64,000 nt of DNA. Source: Quisquiliibacterium transsilvanicum. Lineage in GTDB: Bacteria > Pseudomonadota > Gammaproteobacteria > Burkholderiales > Burkholderiaceae_E. The stretch is from the NCBI RefSeq assembly GCF_014202215.1, contig NZ_JACHGB010000006.1:310001-374000 (forward strand). Direction: 5' to 3'. The notes under the pieces are model-generated. The model ran no database searches. It was not told the origin of the DNA and was given only the letters and a program-made list of their open reading frames with translations. The position numbers and the translations under genes were made by a program. Numbering within the stretch: the first letter of the stretch is position 1; each line of letters starts with the position of its first letter. Positions 1 through 9,092 of the stretch are shown here, piece by piece.

Positions 1-439
1 AGAGCGCCAGGAAGCGCGCGAGCTCGGAGGGCGCGGAGCGCGGATCGGCAGGCTCGGAATGCAGCCCGGAGCGCACCGCGCCCAGCCCCGGGCCTTCGGC
101 GGGCAGGCCGGGAATGCGCGCCCGGGCGGTGTCGAGCGAGAAGGCGAAGCTGCCGTTCTCCAGGTAACCGAGCTGGTGCAGCACCGCCACGCGGTAGGCG
201 CCGTAGTTGTGCCGCCGCACCGGGAAGTCGGCGATGGTTACGGGCAGGACCAGCGCCGAGCCATCGGCGACCAGGCCGATGCGGCGCGCCTCGCGCAGCG
301 CGGCCGGCCCGGCGGGCGCGTCCGGCCCCACGTGGCCGGCGGGCCGCAGGTGCAGGTAGCGCCCGGCGAGCCCCTGCGCGAACAGCGACAGCAGGCGCTG
401 GACGTCGGCGAGCCCAACGGCGCCGGCCGGCGCGTTCAC
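1..439 (-). CDS. CbbO/NorD-like VWA-domain protein, N-terminal part (runs off window)
   Basis: About 146 residues of an open frame that continues past the left edge. The GTG start (439..437) overlaps the TGA of the CbbQ-like gene in a GTGA junction, so the two are translationally coupled. The visible part contains the phrase [18 protein letters not shown], which resembles the N-terminal region of CbbO/NorD proteins. The metal-binding VWA domain expected at the C-terminus lies outside the window. These proteins partner a CbbQ/NirQ/NorQ MoxR-type ATPase as an activation or remodelling chaperone for RuBisCO or nitric oxide reductase. The client cannot be told from this fragment. Confidence 0.7.
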   Translation of the reverse strand, partial: MNAPAGAVGLADVQRLLSLFAQGLAGRYLHLRPAGHVGPDAPAGPAALREARRIGLVADGSALVLPVTIADFPVRRHNYGAYRVAVLHQLGYLENGSFAFSLDTARARIPGLPAEGPGLGAVRSGLHSEPADPRSAPSELARFLAL

Positions 440-1290
440 GGCAGCAGCACGTCGACGATGTCGGCCACCGCCTGCTGCACCTCGCGGTCGTCGGTCACGG
501 CCCGCGCGATCGCGACGTCGCAGGCGCGCCGTGGCGAGATGCCGCCGGCAATCAGTTGCCCGGTATAGACCAGCAGCCGCGTGCTGACGCCCTCCTCGAA
601 GCCGTGCTCGCGCAGGTTGCGCACCTTCGCGCCGATCAGCGCCAGGCGCTGCGCGTCCTGCGCACCCACGCCGCTCTCGTGGCCAATGATCTGCGCCTCC
701 AGTTCCACCGACGGATAGTCGAACTCCAGGCTGACGAAGCGCTGCCGCGTCGAAGGCTTGAGGTCCTTGAGCACGCTCTGGTAGCCGGGGTTGTAGGAGA
801 TCACCAGCTGGAAGTCCGGATGCGCGTCCAGCAACTCGCCGGTCTTCTCGATCGGCAGCAGCCGCCGGTGATCGGTCAGCGAGTGAACCACCACGGTGGT
901 GTCCTTGCGCGCCTCCACCACCTCGTCCAGGTAGCAGATGGCGCCGGAGCGCACCGCCCGGGTCAGAGGTCCGTCGGTCCAGACCGTCTCGTCGCCGGAC
1001 AGCAGGAAGCGGCCGACCAGGTCGGTGGCGGTCAGGTCCTCGTGGCAGGCCACGGTGATCAGTGGCGTCTCCAGCGTGCGCCGCTCCGTGTCCGCCTGCC
1101 GGTACAGGCGCCAGGCCATGTGCTCGACGAAGCGCGTCTTGCCGCAGCCGGTGGGCCCCTTCAGCAGCACCGGCAGGCGCGCCGCATAGGCCGCCTCGAA
1201 GATCTCGATCTCGTCGCCGAGCGGCAGGTACCAGGGTTCGGCGCGAAGCCGGTGGCCGGCGGCATCGCCGGGCTTCTTCGGAGGGGTCAT
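436..1290 (-). CDS. cbbQ: CbbQ/NirQ/NorQ-family MoxR AAA+ ATPase
   Basis: A 284-residue AAA+ ATPase of the MoxR class. It has a Walker A motif (GPTGCGKT), a Walker B region (AICYLDEV), and the family signatures TDLVGRFLL and [12 protein letters not shown]. Such ATPases work with a VWA protein, the next gene here, to activate a metal enzyme or RuBisCO. I chose the ATG at 1290; a GTG at 1320 would add ten residues. Length and motifs match CbbQ, but NirQ/NorQ is nearly indistinguishable, and no RuBisCO or nitric oxide reductase gene lies upstream. The upstream gene is the broken torA-like reductase, so the client enzyme is unknown and the symbol is provisional. Confidence 0.8.
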   Translation of the reverse strand: MTPPKKPGDAAGHRLRAEPWYLPLGDEIEIFEAAYAARLPVLLKGPTGCGKTRFVEHMAWRLYRQADTERRTLETPLITVACHEDLTATDLVGRFLLSGDETVWTDGPLTRAVRSGAICYLDEVVEARKDTTVVVHSLTDHRRLLPIEKTGELLDAHPDFQLVISYNPGYQSVLKDLKPSTRQRFVSLEFDYPSVELEAQIIGHESGVGAQDAQRLALIGAKVRNLREHGFEEGVSTRLLVYTGQLIAGGISPRRACDVAIARAVTDDREVQQAVADIVDVLLP

Positions 1291-1345
1291 GGCGATCGCT
1301 TCGGGTTCGTCAACCCGCACGATCTTAGCCGACCGGCTGCAATCC

Positions 1346-1376
1346 CCGGACGCCCGCGCGAAGCGCTGGCGTCCGG
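1346..1376 (-). terminator. Strong hairpin after the torA-like gene
   Basis: A perfect 9-bp inverted repeat (CCGGACGCC / GGCGTCCGG) with a 13-nt loop sits between the torA-like stop and the CbbQ start. There is no clear T-run. It could act as a terminator or attenuator on the minus strand. Confidence 0.45.
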
Positions 1377-1393
1377 CCCCATTCGCGGACTCG

Positions 1394-3948
1394 CTACTGC
1401 TTGGCGTTCTTCATCAGGAAGTCGAGCACGGTCTTCTGCTCTTCGGCGCTCAAGCCGGCGCGCTGGAACATGCTGGGGGTGATGCCCATCCACTGCTTCT
1501 CGGTGAACTGGCCCGGATCGCGTGGACCATGGCACACGGTGCAGCGCTGGTAGTAGATCTTCTCCGCCGGCGACAGCGATGCCATGGCCTTTTCGCGCAA
1601 CGCGGCTGCGCGCCCAAGTCCGTAGAAGGCCTCGTCGAACTTGACGTCGCTCTTGACGATTCTGGGCGGATCGAAGGCCTTCGTTCCACCCGGATCGGGG
1701 TTCGTGCATTTGCGGATCGAGGCGATGCAGGTGTTGGCGGTGGTCGCCTGCGTCAGCCCGCTCGCGCTTCGGCTCGAGGTCAGGAAATTGACCAGACCGT
1801 TGTTGCAGCGCCCCTTGCTGTCGAGCTGCGGCCAGGCGCCCTCGAAGAGACTCACCACGCCGGGCATGATCTTGTCCGACACTCGCGCGCCCACCACCAC
1901 CGCCCCGCGGTCGTTGTAGAGTTCGACCAGGTCACCGTCCCTGATGCCGTTGGCCTTGGCGTCCTCCACGCTGAGCGTCAGCGGCTCGCGAGTCTGGACC
2001 GTGTAGCGCTTGCGCAGCGTTGCGGAGTTGTTCAACTGCGAATGCAGGCGCCAGTACGGATGCGGGCTCACTACATGAACCTGCCCCTTGCGCGCGTTGC
2101 CGAGGTACTCGCCCGGCTCCTGCCACTTGGGCATGGGCGGCATGTCCGGGATGTTCATCTTCTCGATCGTGGATGAGTACATCTCGATCTTGCCGCTGGT
2201 GGTGTGCAGCGGATTCTTGACCGGGTCGGCACGGAAGTCGCCGTGGCGCACCCATTTGTGCGCTTCCGGCGGCACGGGAATGCGCGCCGTGCCATCGGCC
2301 CAGAACTTCTCGAAGGGCGTGTCCTTGGCCGCGCTGCAGGCTTCGTAGGCGGCCTTGACGTAGTCCATCTGCGTCTTGCCCTCGGTGAACGCGTACTCCA
2401 CGCCGCACAGCACCGACAGGCGGCGGAAGATCTCGAAGTCGTCGAGCGCGTCATGCTGGGGCGCGATGACCTGCTTCATCGCGTAGACCTTGTCGATGCT
2501 GTAGGTGCCGGCAGTCGATATGTCGTTGCGCTCCAGCGTGGTGGTGGCGGCCAGCACGATGTCGGCCCAGCGCGCCGAGCCGTTCCACCACGGCTCCTGG
2601 CAGACGATGGTGTCCACGGTTCCGATGGCACGCGCCAGCTCGTTCAGGTCCTGCTGGTGCGAAAAGGCGTTGTTGCCGGCGTTGTAGATCAGCTTGACCT
2701 TGGGGTAGGTGTACTTGCTGCCGTTGTAGGTGAACTCCTTGCCGGGGTTGAGCAGCATCTCGCTGATGCGCGACGCCGGGCAGATCTTCCTGACGGGATT
2801 GCGGCCCTGGGACAAGCCGGTGGGCGCCGTGCCGCCCGACTGCGGCATGCCGCCGCCGCCATCACCTCGGCCAGCGAGCGGATCCTGGCCGCCGGAATGC
2901 CTGTGATCCTCGCGGCCCATTCGGGCGTCTTGGGCGGCGTGCCGTCCTTGCCCTCCAGATAGGCGCGGTACTTGTCGAAACCCACCGTGTACTTGTCGAT
3001 GAAGGCCTGGTTGTGCTTGCCCTGGCTGAGCAGGTGCTGGCTCATCGCAAGGAACAGCGCGGTGTCGGTGTTGGGGACGATGCGAACCCAGTCAGCGCCC
3101 ATCTTCTCGTCGGTGGTGGTCACCTGCGGATTGATGGAAATGAACTTGCAGCCGGCCTTCCTGATGGCTTCCCAGCCACCGTACATCTCGTGGTCGGGCA
3201 CGGTGTACTCGATGCGGTTGTTCTTGTCCGGATCGCAGCCGATGAACACGACCAGCTCCGTGTTGTCGCGCAACTGCTCCCATGCGGTCTGGGCCGAGTA
3301 CACCTCCATGTCGCCGATCACCATCGGCATGATGATCTGTCCGGCGCCGGCCGAGTAGTCGCCCGTGGTGATCGATGACCCGCCCAGGAGGTTGAAGAAG
3401 CGCCCCTGGAGCACGTTGGGACGGAAGATTCCCGCGTGCGACCAGCCCCCGTAGGAACTGGAGAAGCATCCTTCGTTGCCTTGCTTCTCGATGGTGTCGA
3501 GAATGGCCTTGGCGGTCAGGCCCAGGGCAGTGTCCCAGCTCACCTGCACCCATGCGTCCTTGCCGCGCAATTCGGGCTTGTTGCTTCCCTTGCGGCCGGC
3601 CCTTTCCCACTCGAGGTAGGACTTGCGAACCATCGGGCCGACGACGCGGGTCTTGTCGTACGTGCGATCGAGCACGCCCTCGGTCAGCATGCCCGTGGGC
3701 ATCTTGTCGCTGCCCTGCGCCTCGATCTTGACGATCCGACCCTTCTCCACGGTGGCGATCAGCGGTCCGTAGTGGGTGGCATGCGACACCTTGCCGCTGA
3801 AGGCTCTGAGCGCTGCCAGCTGCGCCGCCTCGTCGGGGGCGGTGGCGGCGAGGGCCTGGGCAATCGGTGACAGTTTCAAGCCCGAGACGGCCGCGCCCAG
3901 CAGGCCCGTCGTACTCATGCCGATCCATTGACGTCGCGTGAGGTTCAT
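1394..3948 (-). pseudogene. TorA/BisC-type molybdopterin reductase fused to a TorC-like cytochrome c domain; internally deleted and frameshifted
   Basis: The N-terminal frame (3948 to about 2860) starts with a Tat signal (TRRQWIG followed by a hydrophobic stretch) and has the molybdenum-binding serine region GDYSAGAG. The C-terminal frame (about 2860 to 1394) carries the rest of a TorA/BisC catalytic subunit (ISEMLLNPGK, YRLHSQLNNS). It then ends in a single haem-c domain (CTVCH, complement of 1529..1543) that resembles the last domain of TorC. The frames change in a GGC run at about 2850..2862. About 40 residues present in homologues (the segment ending GQIGLPGG) are missing there, so this is a deletion with frame change rather than a one-base error. 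The start has a good GGAG site. An intact protein would be a periplasmic TMAO/S-oxide reductase with a fused electron-entry haem. It may be inactive, or the gap may be an assembly fault. Confidence 0.8.
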
Positions 3949-4039
3949 TTCGTCGCTCCCCGGATGCAGACGGCCGCGAGCAAGCCCGCAAATCAACGCT
4001 ACGCCGACGCATCGGCCATTGCAAGCGGCGGAAAAGTGA

Positions 4040-5092
4040 CTAGGCGCCGGACCGCCTCGAGGCCTGGAGGGCCTGCGCCGGGCTGATGTCCGTGCGGCCC
4101 AGCGCACGCGCCCGCAGCTGCCCGCAGCCGCCCTCCACGTCCTGCCCAGCGGAGTGGCGCAGCTTGGTGAGCACGCCGCGCCGGTGCAGCGCCCGCGCCA
4201 TCGCCGCCGCGCGCTCCCATGACGGCCGCCTGAACGGCAGCTCGTCCACCGCGTTGTAGGGGATCAGGTTCATCACCGCGTAGCGGCCGGCGAGCAGCCG
4301 TGCAATGCCTTCCACCTCGTCGTCGCCGTCGTTGATTCCCTCCAGCAGCGTCCACTGGAACTGGACCGGGTAGCCGGTGGCGCGCGAGTACGCATCGGCC
4401 AGCTCGACCAGCTCCGCGGGGTCGATGCGCGGCGCGCGCGGCAGCAGCTTCTCGCGCAATGCTGCGCGGGTCGTGTGCAGCGAGAGCGCCAGCGCGGGCC
4501 GCACCGGCCCCTCGGGCAGGCGCTCGAACACCCGCCGGTCGCCCACCGTGGAAAAGACCAGGTTCTTGTGGCCGATGCCGCCCTCGGTGCCCAGCAGCTC
4601 GATCGCCTCCATCACGTTGTCGAGGTTGTGCGCCGGCTCGCCCATGCCCATGAACACCACCTTCTTCACCGGACGCCGCGCACGGGCCAGCGCCACCTGC
4701 GCGACGATCTCGGCGCTGCCGACCTGGCGCAGCAGCCCGTCGCGGCCGGTCATGCAGAACACGCAGCCCACCGCGCAGCCGACCTGGGTGGACACGCAGA
4801 CCCCGTCGCGCGGCAGCAGCACGCTCTCGACCGCCTGCCCGTCGGCCAGCCCCACCAGCAGGCGCGCCGAGCCATCCTCGCCCGGGTGCTCCGAACGCAC
4901 GCGCGCCACCGCAGCGAGCGTCTGCGCAAGCGCGGGCAGCGCATCTCGCAGCCGCGCGGGCATGAAGTCCTCGGGGCGCTGGCGGCCGCGGCCCAGCGGC
5001 TCCGCGCGCGCCCAGTTGCGCAGCAGCAGCCGTCGATGGGCAGGGCCGGCGCCATGGGCGGCCATCGTCTCTGAGAGGTGGTCGATCTTCAT
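4040..5092 (-). CDS. RlmN-like radical SAM methyltransferase (short paralogue)
   Basis: A 350-residue radical SAM protein of the RlmN/Cfr family, which methylates C2 or C8 of adenosine in 23S rRNA or tRNA. The 4Fe-4S cysteines are C106, C110 and C113 (CAVGCVFC). The two extra catalytic cysteines of RlmN are also present, C99 in CVSTQVGC and C323 in GGCGQL. The GMGEP motif is present, followed by AHN where RlmN usually has LLN. The N-terminal domain is shorter than in housekeeping RlmN, and the usual ndk/ispG/hisS neighbours are absent, so this is more likely a second, specialised copy. It is the first gene upstream of the torA-like reductase on the same strand (91-bp gap). Confidence 0.8.
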   Translation of the reverse strand: MKIDHLSETMAAHGAGPAHRRLLLRNWARAEPLGRGRQRPEDFMPARLRDALPALAQTLAAVARVRSEHPGEDGSARLLVGLADGQAVESVLLPRDGVCVSTQVGCAVGCVFCMTGRDGLLRQVGSAEIVAQVALARARRPVKKVVFMGMGEPAHNLDNVMEAIELLGTEGGIGHKNLVFSTVGDRRVFERLPEGPVRPALALSLHTTRAALREKLLPRAPRIDPAELVELADAYSRATGYPVQFQWTLLEGINDGDDEVEGIARLLAGRYAVMNLIPYNAVDELPFRRPSWERAAAMARALHRRGVLTKLRHSAGQDVEGGCGQLRARALGRTDISPAQALQASRRSGA

Positions 5093-5309
5093 GGCCCAGA
5101 TCTGCGCGACCGGCGCGACCGGTTGTCGGCGTGCTTTACATCGTCACCGGAAATCCTGGTACGAGACTCGAACAATTTTTCGCAAGTCATTGAATGATTG
5201 AAACTTAAATGGCTATCGATGCAGGTCGGCGCGTTTCTTGCTTTCACTAGCAAGTTCGTCGGGCGCGATTCTTCTGCGCTCCGGCACGTGCCTACCCCGG
5301 AGATACTGC

Positions 5310-5939
5310 GTGAATTCGAGCTTCCTGAAAAATGCGGCGATCGGCCTCGTGGCCATGGCTGCAAGCGCGACGGCCAGCGCCGCCATCGTCATCTCGACCA
5401 ACCCCGCGGACTTCAACCTGACGGCGGTCGCTTTCCCGGACACTGCATTCACGACGGCGAACATCGTCAGCGCGGGCGGCAGCGTCACCCTCGACACGGC
5501 CTCCGGGACGGGCAATCCGGCAACCACCAACGCCACCTACACCAACTGGGCGGCGTCGCCCCTGGCGGGCATGGAATACGCCATCAGCGGCGACGAGAAC
5601 TTCGACATCCTCTTCGCGTCGCCGCAGACGGCGTTCGCGATGAACTACGCCGACGACAGCGCGATCAGCGTGTTCACGCTGACCTTCTTCAACGGCGCGA
5701 CGAATGTCGGCTCCACCCAGTTCACCAGCACCGCGCCCTTCGCCCAGGGCAAGTTCATCGGCTTCGCCAGCGACCTCGCCTTCAACAAGGTCACGGTGCG
5801 CGAGGAAGACGGGGCGACCAACACCAACGAATACTTCCAGTTCTACACGGCCACGGCCGTGCCGGAACCGGCCTCGCTGGCCCTGCTGGGCCTTGGGCTG
5901 GCCGGGCTCGGGATGATCAGGCGCCGTCGCGCCGGCTGA
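5310..5939 (+). CDS. PEP-CTERM sorted exported protein
   Basis: A 209-residue protein with a signal peptide (basic start, LVAMAASATASA, likely cleavage after SASA or TASA) and a classical PEP-CTERM tail (VPEPASLALLGLGLAGLGM then RRRR). This tail targets the protein to an exosortase (EpsH/XrtA type) for C-terminal processing at the envelope. The central part is rich in Thr, Ser and Asn with low-complexity beta-like sequence and no enzyme motif that I recognise. The GTG start at 5310 has a GGAG site seven bases upstream; an upstream start at 5238 would bury the signal peptide. The exosortase gene is not in this window. Confidence 0.88.
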   Translation: MNSSFLKNAAIGLVAMAASATASAAIVISTNPADFNLTAVAFPDTAFTTANIVSAGGSVTLDTASGTGNPATTNATYTNWAASPLAGMEYAISGDENFDILFASPQTAFAMNYADDSAISVFTLTFFNGATNVGSTQFTSTAPFAQGKFIGFASDLAFNKVTVREEDGATNTNEYFQFYTATAVPEPASLALLGLGLAGLGMIRRRRAG

Positions 5940-6017
5940 TCCCCGGCGACGGGGTTGCGCCACCGGCCGCAATCGCGGCGGCTGGCGCGGCGGATTCTCG
6001 CACCTCCCCGGGAAAAA

Positions 6018-6034
6018 CGGACCGAACCGGTCCG
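6018..6034. repeat. Short perfect inverted repeat after the PEP-CTERM gene
   Basis: CGGACCG, a 3-nt spacer, then CGGTCCG. It lies in the 177-bp gap between the PEP-CTERM gene and the CoA-transferase, next to an A-run (GGAAAAAC). It could be a terminator for minus-strand reading or a protein site; function is not shown. Confidence 0.35.
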
Positions 6035-6116
6035 GTCGCAAGCATGGCAGCGTTCCGCGCGGGCGGCGCTACGCACAGAATCGACGGCTTGATCATCCTT
6101 CCACGAGCCGTTCTCC

Positions 6117-7340
6117 ATGCCCAATCCCGCAACTGCTGCCGAGCCCCTCCTGTCCGGGATCACCGTGCTCGACTTCACCCGCGTGCTCGCGGGTCCCTAC
6201 AGCACCCGGCTGCTCGCGGACCTTGGCGCGGACGTCATCAAGATCGAGCGTCCGGGCGAAGGCGACGAGGTGCGCTACGTCGGCCAGCAGCTGCAGGAAG
6301 GCAGCACCGACCAGAGCGCGTACTTCTCCCGGATCAACGCCGGCAAGCGCGGCGTCGGCATCGACCTGGCCAACCCCGCCTCGCGCGAAGTGATTCTCGA
6401 TCTGCTCGCCAAAGCCGACATCGTGGTGGAGAACTTCGCCCCCGGCGTGATGACCAAGTACCAGCTCGACTACGCGAGCCTGTCGGCGATCAAGCCCGGC
6501 ATCGTCTACTGCTCCATCTCCGGCTTCGGCCAGAAGGGCCCGCTGTCCTCGATGCAGGCGTACGCGCACCTGATCAACGCCTTCTCGGGAATGATGGAGC
6601 TCGAGCGCGGCGGCATCTTCGAGCCGCGCGCCTCCAACCTGCAGGCCGCGGACGTGCTCGCAGGCGCCCACGCTTTTGGCGCGATCTGCGCAGCGATGAT
6701 CCGCAAGCTGCGCACCGGCCAGGGCGCATACGTGGACGTGTCGATGCTCGAATGCATGATCGCCGCGGACGACGTCAACTACGGCGCCATTCTCAACGGC
6801 GGCAGCGTCGATCGCCGGCCGCGCCGCGGCATGGTGGTGCACAAGATCGGCGAGCGCTACGTGGCCACCCAGCTGGGCAGCGGTGCGGCGATGTGGCCGC
6901 GCCTGCTCAAGCTGATGAACCGCCCCGAGCTGGCCGACGATCCGCGCTTCCAGACCCCCGGCGATCGCCGCGTGCACTGGGATGCGCTGGAGGAGATCAT
7001 CCGCGAGTGGCTGAGCGGCTACGCCAGCGTGGAAGAGGCGGTGGCGGCCATCAGCGCGGCCCGCATGCCCGCGGCTCCGGTGACCCTGGCCGAGGAGATG
7101 ATCGACCACCCGCACCTCGCGCAGCGTCAGTTCTTCCAGGACGTGCCGCACGGCGCCGGCGGCAAGGCGCGCATCACCGCGCAGCCCTTCCACCTGGACG
7201 GCGGGCCGGTGAAGCCGACCGGGCCGGCGCCCTGGCGGATCGGCGAGCACACGCGCGAGGTGCTGGGCGAGGTGCTGGGGTATTCCGCGGAACGGATCGC
7301 GGGGCTGCACGATAAGGGCGCAATCGCGTTCGGGAGCTGA
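6117..7340 (+). CDS. CaiB/BaiF family (class III) CoA-transferase
   Basis: A 407-residue family III CoA-transferase. These enzymes move CoA between carboxylic acids through an aspartyl-CoA thioester. Family signatures are VLDFTRVLAGPY at the N-terminus, LGADVIKIERP, and the catalytic aspartate in AYVDVSMLE. Length is typical and the frame is intact. The acids cannot be predicted from sequence alone. It sits upstream of acyl-CoA ligases, a MaoC hydratase and an acyl-CoA dehydrogenase, which suggests a role in activating a carboxylic acid for beta-oxidation-like breakdown. The ATG at 6117 has only a weak ribosome site. Confidence 0.9.
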   Translation: MPNPATAAEPLLSGITVLDFTRVLAGPYSTRLLADLGADVIKIERPGEGDEVRYVGQQLQEGSTDQSAYFSRINAGKRGVGIDLANPASREVILDLLAKADIVVENFAPGVMTKYQLDYASLSAIKPGIVYCSISGFGQKGPLSSMQAYAHLINAFSGMMELERGGIFEPRASNLQAADVLAGAHAFGAICAAMIRKLRTGQGAYVDVSMLECMIAADDVNYGAILNGGSVDRRPRRGMVVHKIGERYVATQLGSGAAMWPRLLKLMNRPELADDPRFQTPGDRRVHWDALEEIIREWLSGYASVEEAVAAISAARMPAAPVTLAEEMIDHPHLAQRQFFQDVPHGAGGKARITAQPFHLDGGPVKPTGPAPWRIGEHTREVLGEVLGYSAERIAGLHDKGAIAFGS

Positions 7341-7363
7341 GGCCGGGCGCGCCTGAGACGCAC

Positions 7364-7891
7364 GTGACGGCGAACTGTTGCCCGCGCGGGATCACCCTGC
7401 GTGACGGCCGCGAGGTGACCTTGCGCGCGATCGTCGAAGCCGACGCAGCCGCGATCGTCCAGGCCTTCGCGCGACTCTCAGCCCAATCGCGTTACTTCCG
7501 CTTCATGAGGTACAAGAAGCGGCTCGACGAGGCCGCCCTCCAGCGCGGGGTGCATCCGCGGCCCGGGCTCGATTTCGTGTTCGTGGCCACGACGCCGGCG
7601 GCCGACGCGATCGACATCGTGGGTGCCGCGCAATACGTGCAGGCAGGCGAACCCAGGGACAGGACGTGTGAGTTCGCGATCACCGTGGCCGAGGACTGGC
7701 GCGACAGCGGTCTTGGCAGGGAGCTGCTGACCAGCCTGGTGGACCGGGCGAAAAGCGATGGCTACGCGTTCATGGAGGGCTTCGTGATCGCCGAGAACAC
7801 CGCGATGCTCGCGCTGGCGCAGGAGCTCGGATTCAAGACCGAACCGGTTCCTGACGACGCCACCGTGCTGCGCGTTCTGCGCGCGCTCTGA
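7364..7891 (+). CDS. GNAT-family N-acetyltransferase
   Basis: A 175-residue GNAT protein with a GTG start. The opening (LRDGREVTLRAI, then AQSRYFRFM) resembles the acetyltransferase domain found at the C-terminus of Pat/PatZ protein acetyltransferases. Motif A (ITVAEDWRDSGLGRELL) provides the acetyl-CoA pyrophosphate loop. As a stand-alone domain next to acyl-CoA ligase genes, it might acetylate lysines on those enzymes, which is known for Pat proteins. That link is inference. It follows the CoA-transferase by 23 bp and may share its transcript. Confidence 0.8.
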   Translation: MTANCCPRGITLRDGREVTLRAIVEADAAAIVQAFARLSAQSRYFRFMRYKKRLDEAALQRGVHPRPGLDFVFVATTPAADAIDIVGAAQYVQAGEPRDRTCEFAITVAEDWRDSGLGRELLTSLVDRAKSDGYAFMEGFVIAENTAMLALAQELGFKTEPVPDDATVLRVLRAL

Positions 7892-8029
7892 TTCCGCTCT
7901 GTTTCATCGGCAGGCGCCGATGCTCGCCCGCCGCGCACCCGGCCGGCCCGGGCAGATGCCGCGGCGGCCGGCGTTGGCGTATCTTCGACCTGCCGCCCCC
8001 CTGCGCACCGCACCCCTGGAGGAAATCCG

Positions 8030-8902
8030 ATGGGAGTCACGCACCGAACCCACGTCAGCTACATCGACCGGACGCGGGCCTACTACGCCGCGCTCGGCTA
8101 TGAGCGACCGTACCAGTACGCGCACCACACCGACGCGCCGTTCGCCCGGCTCGCCAGGCCGCTGTCCGAGTGCCGGGCAGCGCTGGTCACCACCACGAGC
8201 CCCTGGAACGACGACCCGGCCGCGCTTCCGAAGCCCTTCGAGCGCAGCGGGGTATGGGCGGGCGACGCCTCCAGCGTCCCTGAACGCCTGCTCACCGAAA
8301 ACCGTTCCTGGGACAAGGAGAGCACGCACACCCGCGACGTGCAGTCCTTCCTGCCGATCGGGCACCTGAAGGCGCATGCCGAGGCGGGCCGGATCGCCGA
8401 CGCCGGCCCGCGCTTCTACGGCGTGCCGACCGAATACTCGCAGTCGCGCACGCTGCGCGAGGACGCCCCCGCCATCGAGGCGATGTGCCGCGAGGACCGG
8501 GTCGACGTCGTCCTGCTCGCAGCGCTCTGACCCGTCTGCCACCAGACCGTGAGTCTGGTCAGCCGGTACCTGGAGTCGCGCGGCATCCCGACCGTCGTCA
8601 TGGGCAGTGCGCGCGACATCGTCGAGGAGTGCGGGGTTGCCCGCTTCCTGTTCACGGACTTTCCGCTCGGAAATCCGGTCGGCAAACCGTACGACGCGGC
8701 GATGCAGCACGCCACCGTGGGGTTTGCGCTGGACCTCCTCGAGCACGCCTTCCTGCCCCGCACGACGGTGCAGACGCCCTGGCGCTGGAGCGACGACGAG
8801 TCGTGGCGCGAGGTGTACGCGCGAATCGACCCCGAGCGCATCGAGGCGCTGAGACGCGAAGGCGAGGCTAGACGGGCGCTGCAGGCTGGCGCGCGGAAGT
8901 GA
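8030..8902 (+). CDS. Selenoprotein of the GrdB/PrdB (glycine/proline reductase B) family, UGA = Sec167
   Basis: Two adjacent frames (8030..8530 and 8549..8902) are in the same phase, separated only by TGA at 8528..8530. Read through, they give one 290-residue protein with the redox motif U-P-V-C-H (Sec167, Cys170), as in selenoprotein-B-like members of the glycine/sarcosine/betaine/D-proline reductase family. The N-terminal phrase SYIDRTRAYYAALGYERPY and the C-terminal FLFTDFPLGNPVGKPYD are family-like, and protein similarity runs evenly across the UGA. A perfect stem-loop starts 11 nt after the UGA (see SECIS entry). The start has a strong GGAGGAAA site. No grdA/grdE partners are nearby, so substrate and reaction are unknown. 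The host must also encode selA, selB, selC and selD elsewhere. Confidence 0.88.
8531..8562 (+). promoter_or_regulatory. Bacterial SECIS element (stem-loop in coding region)
   Basis: Directly after the UGA, ACCAGAC (8541..8547) pairs perfectly with GTCTGGT (8553..8559) around the 5-nt loop CGTGA. CTG (8536..8538) and CAG (8560..8562) can extend the stem past a small bulge. The apical loop begins 17 nt after the UGA and has G among its first two bases. Both features agree with the known rules for SelB-binding bacterial SECIS elements. Confidence 0.8.
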
Positions 8903-8936
8903 GCACAGGCGTGCGGGGGCGCGGCCCGCCCGCGCG

Positions 8937-9092
8937 CGACTCCAACGCATCGTCGGTGACGAGCACAGCGCGAGCAAATGGCTCAACAGTGAGAACCGGC
9001 GCATAAACGGCCGCCCGGTCGACCTGATCCGTCAGACCGAAGGGCTCGTTCGTGTCGTTCACTACCTGGACGCCTCCCGCGGTCTCGTCTGA
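8937..9092 (+). pseudogene. Remnant of an Xre/MbcA/ParS-type antitoxin (toxin-binding C-terminus only)
   Basis: A frame ending in TGA at 9090..9092 encodes ASKWLNSENRRINGRPVDLI and then a tail ending YLDASRGLV. This matches the DUF2384 toxin-binding domain of antitoxins that pair with RES toxins. Upstream in the same frame I find no start codon and no helix-turn-helix region, only sequence leading back to the end of the selenoprotein gene. The N-terminal DNA-binding half is therefore lost, probably through the rearrangement that placed the selenoprotein gene next to it. Its 3' end overlaps the RES toxin start by 41 nt. Confidence 0.7.

Noticed and set aside
5198-7315. A 705-codon plus-strand frame covering the PEP-CTERM and CoA-transferase genes
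   Set aside because: It is a shifted reading of two real genes, rich in Arg/Gly/His, and has no conserved motif.
8549-8902. A separate 117-codon gene starting at GTG 8549
   Set aside because: It is in phase with the upstream frame, starts inside the SECIS loop, lacks a ribosome site and continues the family alignment. It is the C-terminal part of the selenoprotein.
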